NCBI GenBank assembly: GCA_945860955.1
Contig: CAMATH010000032.1
Coordinates: 1-64,000, forward strand
Reading direction: 5' to 3'
DNA: 64,000 bases
From: Planctomicrobium piriforme
GTDB taxonomy: Bacteria > Planctomycetota > Planctomycetia > Planctomycetales > Planctomycetaceae
The notes under the pieces were generated by a model. The model ran no database searches. It was given only the letters and a program-made list of their open reading frames with translations, and had not been told where the DNA came from. This document shows positions 44,886 to 54,189 of the stretch, one piece after another. Position 1 is the first letter of the stretch. Every line of letters begins with the position of its first letter. A program made the position numbers and the translations under genes.

Positions 44886-45782
44886 TCAAATTCGCCCCTT
44901 CATCCGACAGTCAATCCAATCGGATTCGACGAATTTCTGCAGCAGCCAGCGAACGTGTGTCTCGGCGGCCGCGAGGTCGACGGCCGATGGTGGGTAAGAA
45001 TTCCAGTTTCGCCCCGCAGAGTCTTCGAAACCGTTAGATCCGATACGAACGTTCCATCTTTCCTGTTGCGCCTGTTCGTTGAATCGCTCTTGAACCCGCC
45101 GACTCCAAACGACGCCGAACAGGTCGCGGAAATCGCTCCAGACGCGTTCTAGCGGGATCTCCGTCCCGGATTGCGGTAGAACCTTCCAAACGCTCCAGTC
45201 GATACTCCAGCCCGCCAAGGTGATCAGCAGCGTCCCGAGCTGGCGTCCCATCCTGGCATCAGGCACGAATCGGGCGAAAGCGGGGCAGAGGGCCGGGACG
45301 ATCAGCAACCACGCGGCCCCCCACACGAACGCGGGAAGGGTCCATCGCGACCCGACGTAGTTGCCCGTCCCCATCACCAGCACCAGCAGGTAGCCCAGAA
45401 CCATCGGTTCCTCAAGAACCCAGTGTTCCCACCGCGATCCTCGCAGAACTCCGACCGCGACCGGCCACAGAAAAACCGCAAGCAGAGGCAGAACCACAAA
45501 GGTATTCCAGACCCGGGCGGTTGGCCAACGGGCTCCCAGCACGGCGATTGCCGGGGACAGCGACAGCGTGGCGGCGATGTACCAGGCGAGCGACTGCGTC
45601 CCGGTACTGGCCGCGTCCCCCACGGTCACCACCCGGACGATCACGAGCGTCAGCCAGGCGAGAGCGAACCAGAGGGACGCCCCCGCGAGTGCGGTCTGGC
45701 GAAAGGCCCGTCGCATTTTCCAGAGCAGCGGCGCGAGGGACAACAGGCCCAGTGCCGTCAAGGTTTCTGTAAGCGTTTCCAC
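44886..45782 (-). CDS. Multi-span membrane protein of unknown function
   Basis: The 298-residue protein has about seven hydrophobic segments in the first 220 residues (ALGLLSLAPLLW, LWFALAWLTLVIVRVV, YIAATLSLSPAIAVLGA, TFVVLPLLAVFLWPVAV, PMVLGYLLVLVMG, FVWGAAWLLIVPALC, LLITLAGWSIDWSVW). The C-terminal ~75 residues are hydrophilic and Arg/Trp-rich (SDFRDLFGVVWSRRVQERF). The start is GTG 45782, fixed by GGAGGGG seven bases upstream; upstream in-frame codons do not look like protein. It is convergent with the DUF1501 gene. No known family is recognised. Confidence 0.7.
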   Translation of the reverse strand: METLTETLTALGLLSLAPLLWKMRRAFRQTALAGASLWFALAWLTLVIVRVVTVGDAASTGTQSLAWYIAATLSLSPAIAVLGARWPTARVWNTFVVLPLLAVFLWPVAVGVLRGSRWEHWVLEEPMVLGYLLVLVMGTGNYVGSRWTLPAFVWGAAWLLIVPALCPAFARFVPDARMGRQLGTLLITLAGWSIDWSVWKVLPQSGTEIPLERVWSDFRDLFGVVWSRRVQERFNEQAQQERWNVRIGSNGFEDSAGRNWNSYPPSAVDLAAAETHVRWLLQKFVESDWIDCRMKGRI

Positions 45783-46125
45783 CGGTGTTCCCCTCCAGGT
45801 CGCGTGACGCAAGTCGGGACGCCGCGAGACCCTTGGATGTTTCCTTCTGGTGAAGAGTTGCAGGTTCTTCGTGTCGCCCAGCCCCCTCGGGCATGGCGCT
45901 CTCGACACAACCGCACCTCGGTCGAACGGAAGGTCAAATGACAGCCCTTTCGCATGATGGGGCGAAGTGATTTCGGACGAAAATCTTGGTGTGAAATTCA
46001 AGCAACGCAGTTGGTGACAAGCCATCCGCCCTGCACCAGGCAAGTGACCTTCTCGACTGCTTGTGATTTCTCGGGTTCGCCACAGTCTCCGTTCCAGATG
46101 TACCTTTCCAGGAGTAGTACCAGAC
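45783..46125. other. Divergent intergenic region
   Basis: This 343-base gap contains the ribosome-binding site GGAGGGG (minus strand, 45790-45796) of the membrane-protein gene and, further on, AGGAG before the cysteine-rich gene. No other gene was seen. Confidence 0.45.
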
Positions 46126-46716
46126 ATGAAGTGGACAACGTTTTCGGTCGCCGTTCTGTTCGTTTGTGCCGGCGTGTCGGATGCCTTCGCGACCCATGGT
46201 TGCGCGGCTCCTTCCGCCCCGAGCTGCTGTGCCCCAGCGCCATCGTGCTGCGCTTCGGCCCCGAGCTGCTGTCACAAGGTGAAGTGCAAGAAGGTTCGCA
46301 CGAAGTGCTGCAAGCAGCGTTGCCATCGCGACCGCTGCCACAAGGGTTGCGGAATTAGCTGGAACCTGTGCAAGAAGCCCTGCAACCACGGTTGCGGATC
46401 GTCTTGTGCCCCGGCTGCCGCGACCTGCTGTGCTCCCGCCGCTCCCGTGAGCTGCGCCCCCGTCGCTGACCCGAACTGCGCCGCTCCCGCTGGCTGCGGT
46501 CCCGCCGCTGCCGCTGGCTGTGGCCCCGCCGCCGCGACCTGTGCCGCTCCCTCGGCCGTCGGCTGCTCGCCGGCCGCGGTTGCCTGTGCCCCCGCCGCTT
46601 GTGCGGCTGGCTGTGGCAACAACGGCAACGGCTGTGCCCCCCACGCTGGCCCGCACTGTGCGGCCCCCAGCGACCCGAGCTGCTGTGCCCCCCGTGGCGC
46701 GTCGGCTTGCAACTAA
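46126..46716 (+). CDS. Exported cysteine-rich protein
   Basis: This 196-residue protein has a signal peptide (KWTTFSVAVLFVCAGVSDAFA). The remaining ~175 residues contain about 33 cysteines. The first block repeats SCCAPAPSCCASAPSCC. A basic block follows (KVKCKKVRTKCCKQRCHRDRCHKGC). Then come Ala/Pro-rich repeats with single cysteines (GCGPAAAAGCGPAAATCAAP). Such composition suggests a disulfide-linked envelope or wall protein; planctomycete walls are known to include cysteine-rich proteins. AGGAG lies ten bases before ATG 46126, and a terminator follows, so it is monocistronic. No catalytic domain is seen; metal binding is an alternative. Confidence 0.8.
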   Translation: MKWTTFSVAVLFVCAGVSDAFATHGCAAPSAPSCCAPAPSCCASAPSCCHKVKCKKVRTKCCKQRCHRDRCHKGCGISWNLCKKPCNHGCGSSCAPAAATCCAPAAPVSCAPVADPNCAAPAGCGPAAAAGCGPAAATCAAPSAVGCSPAAVACAPAACAAGCGNNGNGCAPHAGPHCAAPSDPSCCAPRGASACN

Positions 46717-46763
46717 GCACGCCGACCGCAACGTGCGGTCGACTGTGACAAGTTGAGTAATCT

Positions 46764-46810
46764 CCAACCCCCGGCTGTTCGCAAGAGCAGACCGGGGGTT
46801 GGCTTTTTCT
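46764..46810 (+). terminator. Intrinsic terminator of the cysteine-rich gene
   Basis: CCAACCCCCGG (46764-46774) pairs perfectly with CCGGGGGTTGG (46792-46802) and is followed by CTTTTTCT. Confidence 0.95.
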
Positions 46811-46979
46811 TTGGATCGCGTCACGCGGATGGCAACTTCAGGGGGAATTCGCTTCGGGGATGTCGCTGAACAATAACAGGTGCCGACACTCCGCCCCATC
46901 GAGTCGGCGCGACACGGAACTTCCGTCACGAATTGGGTGGGCTTGCCCACGGCGATCGAATCGGGCACAGTGTCAAACT

Positions 46980-48176
46980 ATGAACCGCGAGCCCTCTTCC
47001 GCACCATTCGCCAGACGATCGCGGTGGATCGTCCGAGTGCTGGTCGCGCTGCTGGATTTCGCGTGGGTGCTCGGACCGATAGTGGCCGCAGAACCTCCCG
47101 GCTCTCGTCCCCTCGAGCGGGTCATGTTCCGCGATGGGAAAGGAACCAGCCGCGATCTATTGGGGACCGTCCTCACCCAGGCGGCCGATGGTGGCCTGCT
47201 GCTGATCGGACAGGATGGTCGACTCTGGACGATCGAACCGCCGCAACTCGACAGTCGCGCAGACCAGCAGTCCGAATTTGAACCGTTGCGCCTCGATCAA
47301 CAGGGACTCGCCCTCAAAGCGGAACTGGGCGAGCGGTTTGAAATCGTCACGACGAAACACTACGTCGTCGCCACCAGTGCCGGGAAACCGTATGCGGCCT
47401 GGTGCGCCAGTCTGTTTGAACGCCTGTACTCGGCTTTCCAGAATTACTGGAAACAGCGTGGAATGGATCTGGACGAACCGGAATTTCCGCTGATCGCCAT
47501 CGTGCTCAAAAACGAGCGCGAATTCGCGACGTTCGCCACCCGGGATGCCGGTGCCGACGCGGCCACGGCCAAGGGGTATTACTCCGTCGAACACAACCGG
47601 ATTGTGCTGTACGACCTGACCGCCACAGGAAACGGGCCGGCAACCACCGCGACGGAGATTTCCCGTCGTCTGGGGGCCAACCCGTTCAACATCGCCACGG
47701 TCGTCCACGAGGCGACGCATCAAATCGCGTTCAACAGCGGCTTACACACGCGGCTCGCCGACAATCCCCTGTGGGTGACCGAGGGGATGGCCATGTTTTT
47801 TGAAACCCCCGATCTCACCAGCCGCACCGGCTGGCGGACGGTCGGGCAGATCAACGATCTGCGACAAAAGCAGTTTCAGGAGTATCTTGCGAAACGCCGC
47901 AAACCCGATTCGCTGTCCACACTGATCGCCAGCGACGCCCGCTTCACCGACGCGGAACTCGCGGGGGACGCCTACGCCGAAGCGTGGGCGCTCACGTACT
48001 ACCTGGCGAAATCAAAGAAAGAAGCGTACGCCGGCTACCTGAGGGAATTGAGTCAAAAGCCACGCTTGGTGTGGGACAAACCCAGCGACCGGGTCAGCCA
48101 GTTTCAGCAGGCGCTGGGGAATGATCTGCGAACCATCGACGCTGACTTCGTGCGTTACATGCGAAAGCTGAAATAA
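46980..48176 (+). CDS. DUF1570 metalloprotease-like protein
   Basis: The 398-residue exported protein has a signal-like segment (WIVRVLVALLDFAWVLGPIVAAE). A short beta domain (RVMFRDGKGTSRDLLGTVL) precedes the DUF1570 domain (about 130-390). The zinc-binding motif is VVHEATHQ (HExxH), followed by NPLWVTEGMAMFFETPD with the third ligand Glu as in gluzincins. The C-terminal helix carries YAEAWALTYYLAKSKKEAYAGYL. The family is planctomycete-rich and predicted to be peptidase-like. ATG 46980 has no clear ribosome-binding site. A paralogue lies tail-to-tail at 48291-49994. Confidence 0.85.
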   Translation: MNREPSSAPFARRSRWIVRVLVALLDFAWVLGPIVAAEPPGSRPLERVMFRDGKGTSRDLLGTVLTQAADGGLLLIGQDGRLWTIEPPQLDSRADQQSEFEPLRLDQQGLALKAELGERFEIVTTKHYVVATSAGKPYAAWCASLFERLYSAFQNYWKQRGMDLDEPEFPLIAIVLKNEREFATFATRDAGADAATAKGYYSVEHNRIVLYDLTATGNGPATTATEISRRLGANPFNIATVVHEATHQIAFNSGLHTRLADNPLWVTEGMAMFFETPDLTSRTGWRTVGQINDLRQKQFQEYLAKRRKPDSLSTLIASDARFTDAELAGDAYAEAWALTYYLAKSKKEAYAGYLRELSQKPRLVWDKPSDRVSQFQQALGNDLRTIDADFVRYMRKLK

Positions 48177-48181
48177 CCTCA

Positions 48182-48204
48182 GGCGAGCGGGGCGGCGTCA
48201 GCCC
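48182..48204. repeat. Dispersed intergenic repeat, copy 2 (inverted)
   Basis: GGCGAGCGGGGCGGCGTCAG and the following CCC are the inverse of the sequence at 29188-29211, with one difference. It lies between two convergent DUF1570 genes. Confidence 0.6.
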
Positions 48205-48290
48205 AATATGTCGGTCACCTGCGTCAGTCCGACCACGGCTGACACCTCACCCCACAGAACGTCTGTGGAAATCGGGCAATCACCGCAGTT

Positions 48291-49994
48291 CTATCGCCGC
48301 CGGGGACCGCGCGACGGTTCGAGATCTTTGTCCTCCAGGATTTCGGGCGCTTGCCGCTGCATGTCGGTCTGAAGGGCTCGCATATACGCCCGCCAATCCT
48401 GATCGAGCGTCTTCTGGTCGTCGCCGAAAACGCTGCTGAAGATCTCGTACAGCAGATCAGGGTTCAAAGGGGTCGAGGCGGGCATGTCTCCCAGTGTCCG
48501 GTAATACGCGACGAACTTGTCAATTCGCGTTTCCATCAGAAAATGGGTGAGCGCCCAAGCCTGGCCATAACCATGCACAATCCCCCCGTGACTCCTTGCG
48601 AAATCGAAGACCTGGTTCGTGGCGATGAATTTCACGTTGGAGTGAACCCGGTCGTCTTCGAGCGCTTTGTACCAGGTGAGACGCAGGTCATTCACCGCGC
48701 CGATTCCCGACCACGTCGCGTCGCCTGGCGCTTCGAAATAGGTCGCCAGCCCCTCATGAACCCAGGTCGGAATTTCCACATGGCGGGGGAGCAGCCCGGT
48801 GTTCCCGGCCAATTGATGAACGCATTCGTGGCTCACGGTTGTGATGTCGGCGTTCTCCTTTTCCACGTTGACCAACAGCTCGAGTGTCTTGGCGAGCCGA
48901 ATGTAGTCAGCCGCCTGCGTCGCTCCCCCACCCATTCCAGGGCCTCCAGGCTGACCCCCACCTCCGCCGCCGGCACCGTTTCGGCGGGCGTCTTTTTTGA
49001 CTTCCTCGGCCCGCTTCTTCGTCGCCTTCAGCGCTTCATTGAGTTCTTCGAACTCTTCGCTGGTTCCGCGATCATAAAAAACCGCCACGTTGTTGAGTCG
49101 CGACCAGAATCCCAAAGCGCTTTTTAGAGAAGGGTTCACGCTGGTGGCGTAGTCCAGAAAGTCCTTTTCCGAATGGAACAAGACGACCATCATCCGTTCT
49201 TCGGGGATGTTGAGTTCGATGTCCTGCGAGAAAAAGAACTGCAGGAACGACTCGTAGACTTTTTCCAGCAGTTCCAGCCGTTCGTCGGCGCGGTTCTTGG
49301 TGTGTCCTTTTTCCGGCTTGTCAGGTGTGTCGTGGAGCAGGATGTAGTGTTTGCTCTTTTTGATCTCCATCCCGGATCGCTTGACCACCGAACGCAGCCG
49401 TTTTTCGGTTTCGGGATTGTCCGGAAGATTCTCGTCGATTCGCTTCCGCAGTTCCTTCACCCGTTTGGCCGCCTCGTGATCGGGATTGACTTTCAGAACT
49501 TTGTCGACAGTTTCGTAAAAGTCTTTCAGCATCCCCTTCTTCAGCGCGAAGACCGCCGCCTGCATCATCTGGTCGGGATCTTTCGCCGCCTTGTTGAGTT
49601 TTGCCTTGTACTCATCCTTGAGGGTCTTCGCCTTGTAGATCGTGACGTCATCCGTCGAGAAGTAGAGCTTTTCTTTGAATGTAGGATGCTCGTACGACAC
49701 GGTCTGGGCCGACTCGACCGCGCACTTTCCCTGCAGAATGATTCGCTTGTCGGGCGCGCCACTCGCGCCCGGGTTCGGGGCACCGGGCATCCCTCCCATC
49801 CCGGGAGGCCCGCCAGCCGGCGCGCCGGGCATGCCGGACGCCATCCCCATTCCGCCGGGAGGGCCACCGCTACGACGGCGTCCGCCCCCTCCCGATTTGC
49901 CTCCGAGATGGTACACCAAAAAGTCGGCTGACGCGGTGGCGCTCATCAGCAACACCGCGACCACCATCCACATTCCGCATCGTGTCAACCGCAT
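48291..49994 (-). CDS. DUF1570 protein with Gly/Pro/Met-rich N-terminal region
   Basis: The 567-residue exported protein has a signal peptide (GMWMVVAVLLMSATASA). A low-complexity Gly/Met/Pro region (about 32-82, with GGMGMASGMPGAPAGG) follows. A helical, Lys-rich region comes next (KLNKAAKDPDQMMQAAVFALKKG), then the DUF1570 domain (about 215-540). The zinc motif is VSHECVHQ (HExxH), followed by IPTWVHEGLATYFEAPG. A second Gly/Gln-rich insert lies at about 345-365. It is a paralogue of the gene at 46980 with a longer N-terminal half. Catalysis is inferred from the motif only. A 127-base gap separates it from the DUF1559 lipoprotein gene on the same strand. Confidence 0.85.
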   Translation of the reverse strand: MRLTRCGMWMVVAVLLMSATASADFLVYHLGGKSGGGGRRRSGGPPGGMGMASGMPGAPAGGPPGMGGMPGAPNPGASGAPDKRIILQGKCAVESAQTVSYEHPTFKEKLYFSTDDVTIYKAKTLKDEYKAKLNKAAKDPDQMMQAAVFALKKGMLKDFYETVDKVLKVNPDHEAAKRVKELRKRIDENLPDNPETEKRLRSVVKRSGMEIKKSKHYILLHDTPDKPEKGHTKNRADERLELLEKVYESFLQFFFSQDIELNIPEERMMVVLFHSEKDFLDYATSVNPSLKSALGFWSRLNNVAVFYDRGTSEEFEELNEALKATKKRAEEVKKDARRNGAGGGGGGQPGGPGMGGGATQAADYIRLAKTLELLVNVEKENADITTVSHECVHQLAGNTGLLPRHVEIPTWVHEGLATYFEAPGDATWSGIGAVNDLRLTWYKALEDDRVHSNVKFIATNQVFDFARSHGGIVHGYGQAWALTHFLMETRIDKFVAYYRTLGDMPASTPLNPDLLYEIFSSVFGDDQKTLDQDWRAYMRALQTDMQRQAPEILEDKDLEPSRGPRRR

Positions 49995-50121
49995 GTTCTG
50001 TTCCCTGGTCTCGTGGTCGGGGTGAATCCGATCGATGGTTCAATTTCCCGCCGGGTTGTTCGAAACGAAACGCAATCCACTCCCAATCGCCGCGTCAATC
50101 CGCGATGCCATCACGCAGGTG

Positions 50122-52434
50122 TCATTGGGCCGCCGGCAGGATCTTCTGAAGATCGACTTGCTCGCCACCCTGAATGGTACAGAGCGACTTGAAGACTTCG
50201 GGGTCGATGCTGGCATTGATGACCCGGGTGGAGCCATCGGCCATCATCACATACACCCCCTGGCCCGGAATCCCGTACGAACCGAATCCGTGGAACTTGT
50301 CGAAATAAGGAGCCCGCGCGCCGCGGACGGTGCCGCCCCCCCCTTGAATCCAGGGGGCGGACGACTTTCCGGTACCAATCAACATGATGGTATCGCTCGT
50401 GCCGTCCTTGATGTCGGCCAGCTTCACCACCTGGTCGTAGCCAAAAATCCCTGCTCGCGGATCGGTCCGGGGCAGTTCCGCCGCCACCACCGTCCGCTTG
50501 TCTTCAATCCCCGCCATCCCCGCGAAGTGCGTCAGTCCGACGCCGTCAAACGGATGACCGTTCCATTGAACGTTCGGGTCCGCCGGGTTGACGAACTGCG
50601 GGATGACGACATACGCATGCACGCGGTTGAGCGGCATCATCCAGGTCTTGGTGGTGTCGAATTGCAAATACAGATCCTTATAACCGATGTGCGGCAGCAG
50701 CTCGGTCATCCAACTGTATCCCTCCTCCAGTGCCCGGTCTTCACCCATCCCCCGGACCCCCTTCAAATGCCCCGCCTTTTCCGCCACGAGTCCGTCGTAG
50801 CCCGCCCGCATCGCGGCCAACGACCCATCAAACAGTCCGTCCGCCAACGCCACCGCGCCCATTGCCTGAATCGCGTCGTTGTACGCCTTTTCCACAAACA
50901 CGACCCCCAGGTCGGGGCGATTGGGAATCGACATCGCCAGGCGGATATTCGCGGTCGCCCGCCCCACGTTGACGGAGATCAATTTCTCTTGATCCTGATT
51001 CCCCGCAGTTCCACCCGGCATTCCCGGCATCCCGGGCATTCCACCGGGCATCCCGGGAGGCATCCCCGGCATTCCTCCCGGAGGTCCCGAAGGGGCACCA
51101 ATCGGGGGCGCTCCCGCAGGCTGCTGGGCATACATGTCTCGGTCTTCAGAAACCCGGAATCTCTCGGGGAACAACAGCGATTGAAAGCGAAAGTCTCCAT
51201 TCGCCCCCCCCGGCATCCCGGGCATGCCCGGCATTCCCCCCTGACGCGGCGAGTACTTTCGCATTAACTCACCCAGTCGGGTCTCGGCGGCGACCGCCAA
51301 CCCTTCGGATTGAAACACCATGCCGAAAACCGCACTGATCCGTTTGCCACGTCCCTCTTGACCGCCAGCCGCCCCTGGCATGCCAGATGGGGCTCCCGGC
51401 GACATCCCTTGTGGCATCCCAGGAGCCATCCCCTGCGGCATGCCCGGAGCCATTCCGCCGGGCATCCCGGGAGCCATTCCGTTCGGTGGCCCCCCCGCCG
51501 ATCCACCGGGCGCGCTGGACGATCCTCCGACCCCCATCGCGTAGCCTACCATGCGCGCCCCCTCGGCAGCGTAGTCTTCCAACAGAGGGAAATCACTGCC
51601 TGCCATCCGTTTGGTCGCGGCGGCGGAGTCACCGGCGATCCAATAGAACGCGCCGGGTTGGGCCATCGCGTCGATGCCACCCCGAATTCCACCGGTAGCC
51701 GGGGACGAAACCGCATCTCTGAGCGTGGTCGCACGTCCCAGCAAAAGGATCTTACCCTCAGGTGTGCAGGCGGCATTCTGTCGTGGACCGGTCGACAGCA
51801 GATTAATGGTCGACTTACCGACCTTTTCTTTCGTCCCTTCCCCCAGTCTCTTGAGGAACGGATCAATCGCGGCGCTGGTCTTCACACAAATGAGCAAGTC
51901 ACCGCTGTCGCGATTGCAACCCGCGAGAATGTACTCGACTTTGTCGGGAGTGATTCCCCCTTTGGCAAGAATCGAGAAGATCGCTTCGAATTCGTGCAGC
52001 AGTTTCACTCCTGCCAGATTCGCCTTGTCGCCCAAAACCGCCTTCACATCCAACCCGGCCGCCTGTGTGAGCGACGGCGGAATGTATTTCAACAGCCCGG
52101 GAAGAGCCGAATCGGCAGCGGCAGGTGCCTGAGCCCCGCCCCCACCGGTGGGACTCGGGCCGGGCCCCATCATGCCTCCCATATTCATTCCGGGAGGCAT
52201 TCCGCCCCCCATGCCCGGAGCCATACCACCCGGACCGCCCATCGCCGGACCGCCCATCGGTGGCGCTCCCCCGGGCGCCCCGCCTGGGCCTCCTCCTCCC
52301 GCCGCGGCCGCAGGGGGGGGCGGTGGGTTGTTGTTATTGCCCCCCGCCTTTTTGCCCCCGTCATCCCCGCCGCCGCAACCGCCGAGCGCCGCTACAAACG
52401 CTCCCAGAACAAGAACCGTTGACAGGCGCCGCAT
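50122..52434 (-). CDS. DUF1559-type lipoprotein with GMPG repeats
   Basis: The 770-residue protein starts with a lipoprotein signal (VLVLGAFVAALGGC) and an Asn/Pro/Gly-rich tail. The next ~450 residues resemble a beta-rich domain (GKSTINLLSTGPRQNAAC, AAIDPFLKRLGEG) interrupted by three low-complexity GMPG/GMAP stretches (about 55-95, 315-360 and 400-490). The C-terminus is a DUF1559-like domain: GYKDLYLQFDTTKTW, FVNPADPNVQWNG, GTSDTIMLIGTGKSSAPW and GVYVMMADGSTRVINASID. The prepilin leader of normal DUF1559 proteins is absent. The signal suggests an outer- or inner-membrane lipoprotein. GGGGAATTCCC precedes ATG 52434. Function is unknown. Confidence 0.82.
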   Translation of the reverse strand: MRRLSTVLVLGAFVAALGGCGGGDDGGKKAGGNNNNPPPPPAAAAGGGGPGGAPGGAPPMGGPAMGGPGGMAPGMGGGMPPGMNMGGMMGPGPSPTGGGGAQAPAAADSALPGLLKYIPPSLTQAAGLDVKAVLGDKANLAGVKLLHEFEAIFSILAKGGITPDKVEYILAGCNRDSGDLLICVKTSAAIDPFLKRLGEGTKEKVGKSTINLLSTGPRQNAACTPEGKILLLGRATTLRDAVSSPATGGIRGGIDAMAQPGAFYWIAGDSAAATKRMAGSDFPLLEDYAAEGARMVGYAMGVGGSSSAPGGSAGGPPNGMAPGMPGGMAPGMPQGMAPGMPQGMSPGAPSGMPGAAGGQEGRGKRISAVFGMVFQSEGLAVAAETRLGELMRKYSPRQGGMPGMPGMPGGANGDFRFQSLLFPERFRVSEDRDMYAQQPAGAPPIGAPSGPPGGMPGMPPGMPGGMPGMPGMPGGTAGNQDQEKLISVNVGRATANIRLAMSIPNRPDLGVVFVEKAYNDAIQAMGAVALADGLFDGSLAAMRAGYDGLVAEKAGHLKGVRGMGEDRALEEGYSWMTELLPHIGYKDLYLQFDTTKTWMMPLNRVHAYVVIPQFVNPADPNVQWNGHPFDGVGLTHFAGMAGIEDKRTVVAAELPRTDPRAGIFGYDQVVKLADIKDGTSDTIMLIGTGKSSAPWIQGGGGTVRGARAPYFDKFHGFGSYGIPGQGVYVMMADGSTRVINASIDPEVFKSLCTIQGGEQVDLQKILPAAQ

Positions 52435-52760
52435 GGGAATTCCCCTACCGGGATGGTGGAAGAGAGTGACAAGTCGGGTTGAGTTTGGCAGAGTGCGGGT
52501 GGCAAGTCAATCAAATCCCTATCGTGGCGCGGCGAACATCGGCACGATTCTAGGGGCGTTTCTCGTGTGCGAAATGGGTTCGGTAGACCGCAGTCGCGGC
52601 TCGATCCGGTCTAGAGGATGCCATCGGGAGCCCGGGAAATCCTCGGAGTCCAGGCCCGTCGTGTTTTTGCCAATCCCACGCAGTTCTTGTTTCAACCATG
52701 TATGGACGATAACTTATCGGTGGGAGTCTCTGTGCCTTCTCCCCAGAAAGATCCGCTCCA
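52435..52760. other. Divergent intergenic region
   Basis: This 326-base gap lies between the DUF1559 lipoprotein and the plus-strand DUF1501 gene. It should hold both promoters; no gene or hairpin was recognised. Confidence 0.4.
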
Positions 52761-54149
52761 ATGTCTGGTTCCATTCACCCACAACAACTGACTCCACACG
52801 CACGACAACGCCGCAGTTTCTTGCGGGTGGGGGGTGTCACCCTGGCCGCGTCGGCGGCGCAGTTGCTGCATGGACGTGTCACGACCGCCGCCCCCTCGGC
52901 CGATCGGATCGCCTCGGCCGATCAGGTGGTTTGTCTGTGGCTCCCGGGGGGCGTCACACACCACGAGTCGTTCGATCCCAAACCGCAGGCCCCCGAAGAG
53001 GTTCGCGGCCCCATTCGGCCGATCGATACCTGCGTTCCGGGGATCCAGTTCGCCGAGACGCTGCCGCATCTCGCCCGGCAGGCCGACAAGATGGCGGTCG
53101 TTCGCAGTTTCGCCGCTGGCACGAATGACCATTTCGACGGTCAGGCGTACGCGCTCTCGGGGCGGAACATCCTGCCAAACGGCATTCTCAGCGAGCCGAA
53201 CTTCGGCTGCGTCATCCATCACCAGTTGGGTGCGACGGCTGGCCTGCCCGGCTACATCGCGGTTCCCGGTTCCACGCGACCCGGGCCGCCGAATACCGAT
53301 ATGTTCGTTCCCGCGTGGCTTGGGCAGGAGTATGCGCCGTTTTGCACGATGGGTGAGCCGCGCGACGCTGACTTTCGGGTGCGGGATCTGGGACTGCTGG
53401 AAGGGATTTCGAACAACCGCTTCGCGCGCCGGCAGTCGCTGAGGAACGAAGTCGAGTCGCGACTGTCTGCGGTGGAACGGCCGGGGGCGTTCGAGGGGAT
53501 GCAGCAATTGTATGGTCGGGCTCTCGACCTGATGACCTCTCCCAAAGTGCGCGAAGCGTTCGATCTGGCGCAGGAAGCGGAACCTGCGAAGGAGAAGTAT
53601 GGCCGCACGAAGGTAGGGCAGCGCTGCCTGCTGGTTCGTCGATTGATCGACGCGGGTGCCCGGTTCGTGATGATGGACTACGGTTACGACTGGGGCGACT
53701 ACAACAACCTGTGGGACAACCACTGCGCCCCGGGTCAAAATCAGCCGCACATGTGGAAGATGTGCAAGGTTCCGTACCACCTGCCGGCGGTCGATCAGGC
53801 ATTCGCCGCCCTGATCGACGACCTGGCGATTTCGGGCCGACTGGAGCGGACGCTGGTGGTCTTCTTCACCGAGTTCGGGCGGACCCCGCAAATCAACAGC
53901 AACGGGGGACGGGACCACTGGGGCTATTCCGGGTCGATCTTCTACGCGGGGGGCGGGGTTCAAGGGGGCCAGGTCATCGGCACGACCGATTCCATCGGAG
54001 GATACTGCAAGACCCGCACGTATTCCCCCGCCGACGCGGTCGCGACGGTTTACAAGGCGGTGGGGATCGATCCGCACCAGACGCTGCTCGATCGGCAGAA
54101 TCGTCCGGTTCCGATTCAATCGACGGGAGAGGCGATTCCGGTCTTTTAG
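52761..54149 (+). CDS. DUF1501 protein with Tat signal
   Basis: The 462-residue protein has a twin-arginine signal ([20 protein letters not shown]). The DUF1501 domain then shows [59 protein letters not shown] and [24 protein letters not shown]. The family has a sulfatase/phosphatase-like fold. Unlike the gene at 43262, no DUF1549/DUF1553 partner is adjacent. The RNase Z-like gene follows 40 bases later on the same strand, so they may be co-transcribed. No strong ribosome-binding site is seen before ATG 52761. Confidence 0.9.
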   Translation: MSGSIHPQQLTPHARQRRSFLRVGGVTLAASAAQLLHGRVTTAAPSADRIASADQVVCLWLPGGVTHHESFDPKPQAPEEVRGPIRPIDTCVPGIQFAETLPHLARQADKMAVVRSFAAGTNDHFDGQAYALSGRNILPNGILSEPNFGCVIHHQLGATAGLPGYIAVPGSTRPGPPNTDMFVPAWLGQEYAPFCTMGEPRDADFRVRDLGLLEGISNNRFARRQSLRNEVESRLSAVERPGAFEGMQQLYGRALDLMTSPKVREAFDLAQEAEPAKEKYGRTKVGQRCLLVRRLIDAGARFVMMDYGYDWGDYNNLWDNHCAPGQNQPHMWKMCKVPYHLPAVDQAFAALIDDLAISGRLERTLVVFFTEFGRTPQINSNGGRDHWGYSGSIFYAGGGVQGGQVIGTTDSIGGYCKTRTYSPADAVATVYKAVGIDPHQTLLDRQNRPVPIQSTGEAIPVF

Positions 54150-54189
54150 TCGCTGGCGGATTCGGGGTTTTTCGTCTAAAAATGGATGG

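Noticed and set aside
46272-46712. Gln/Ala-rich minus-strand open frame
   Set aside because: It is the antisense of the cysteine-rich repeats; the plus strand has the signal peptide, ribosome-binding site and terminator.
50122-52434. Repeated CCxGGCAT-type units considered as a CRISPR-like array
   Set aside because: The repeats are in-frame codons for GMPG, irregularly spaced, with no constant spacer length.
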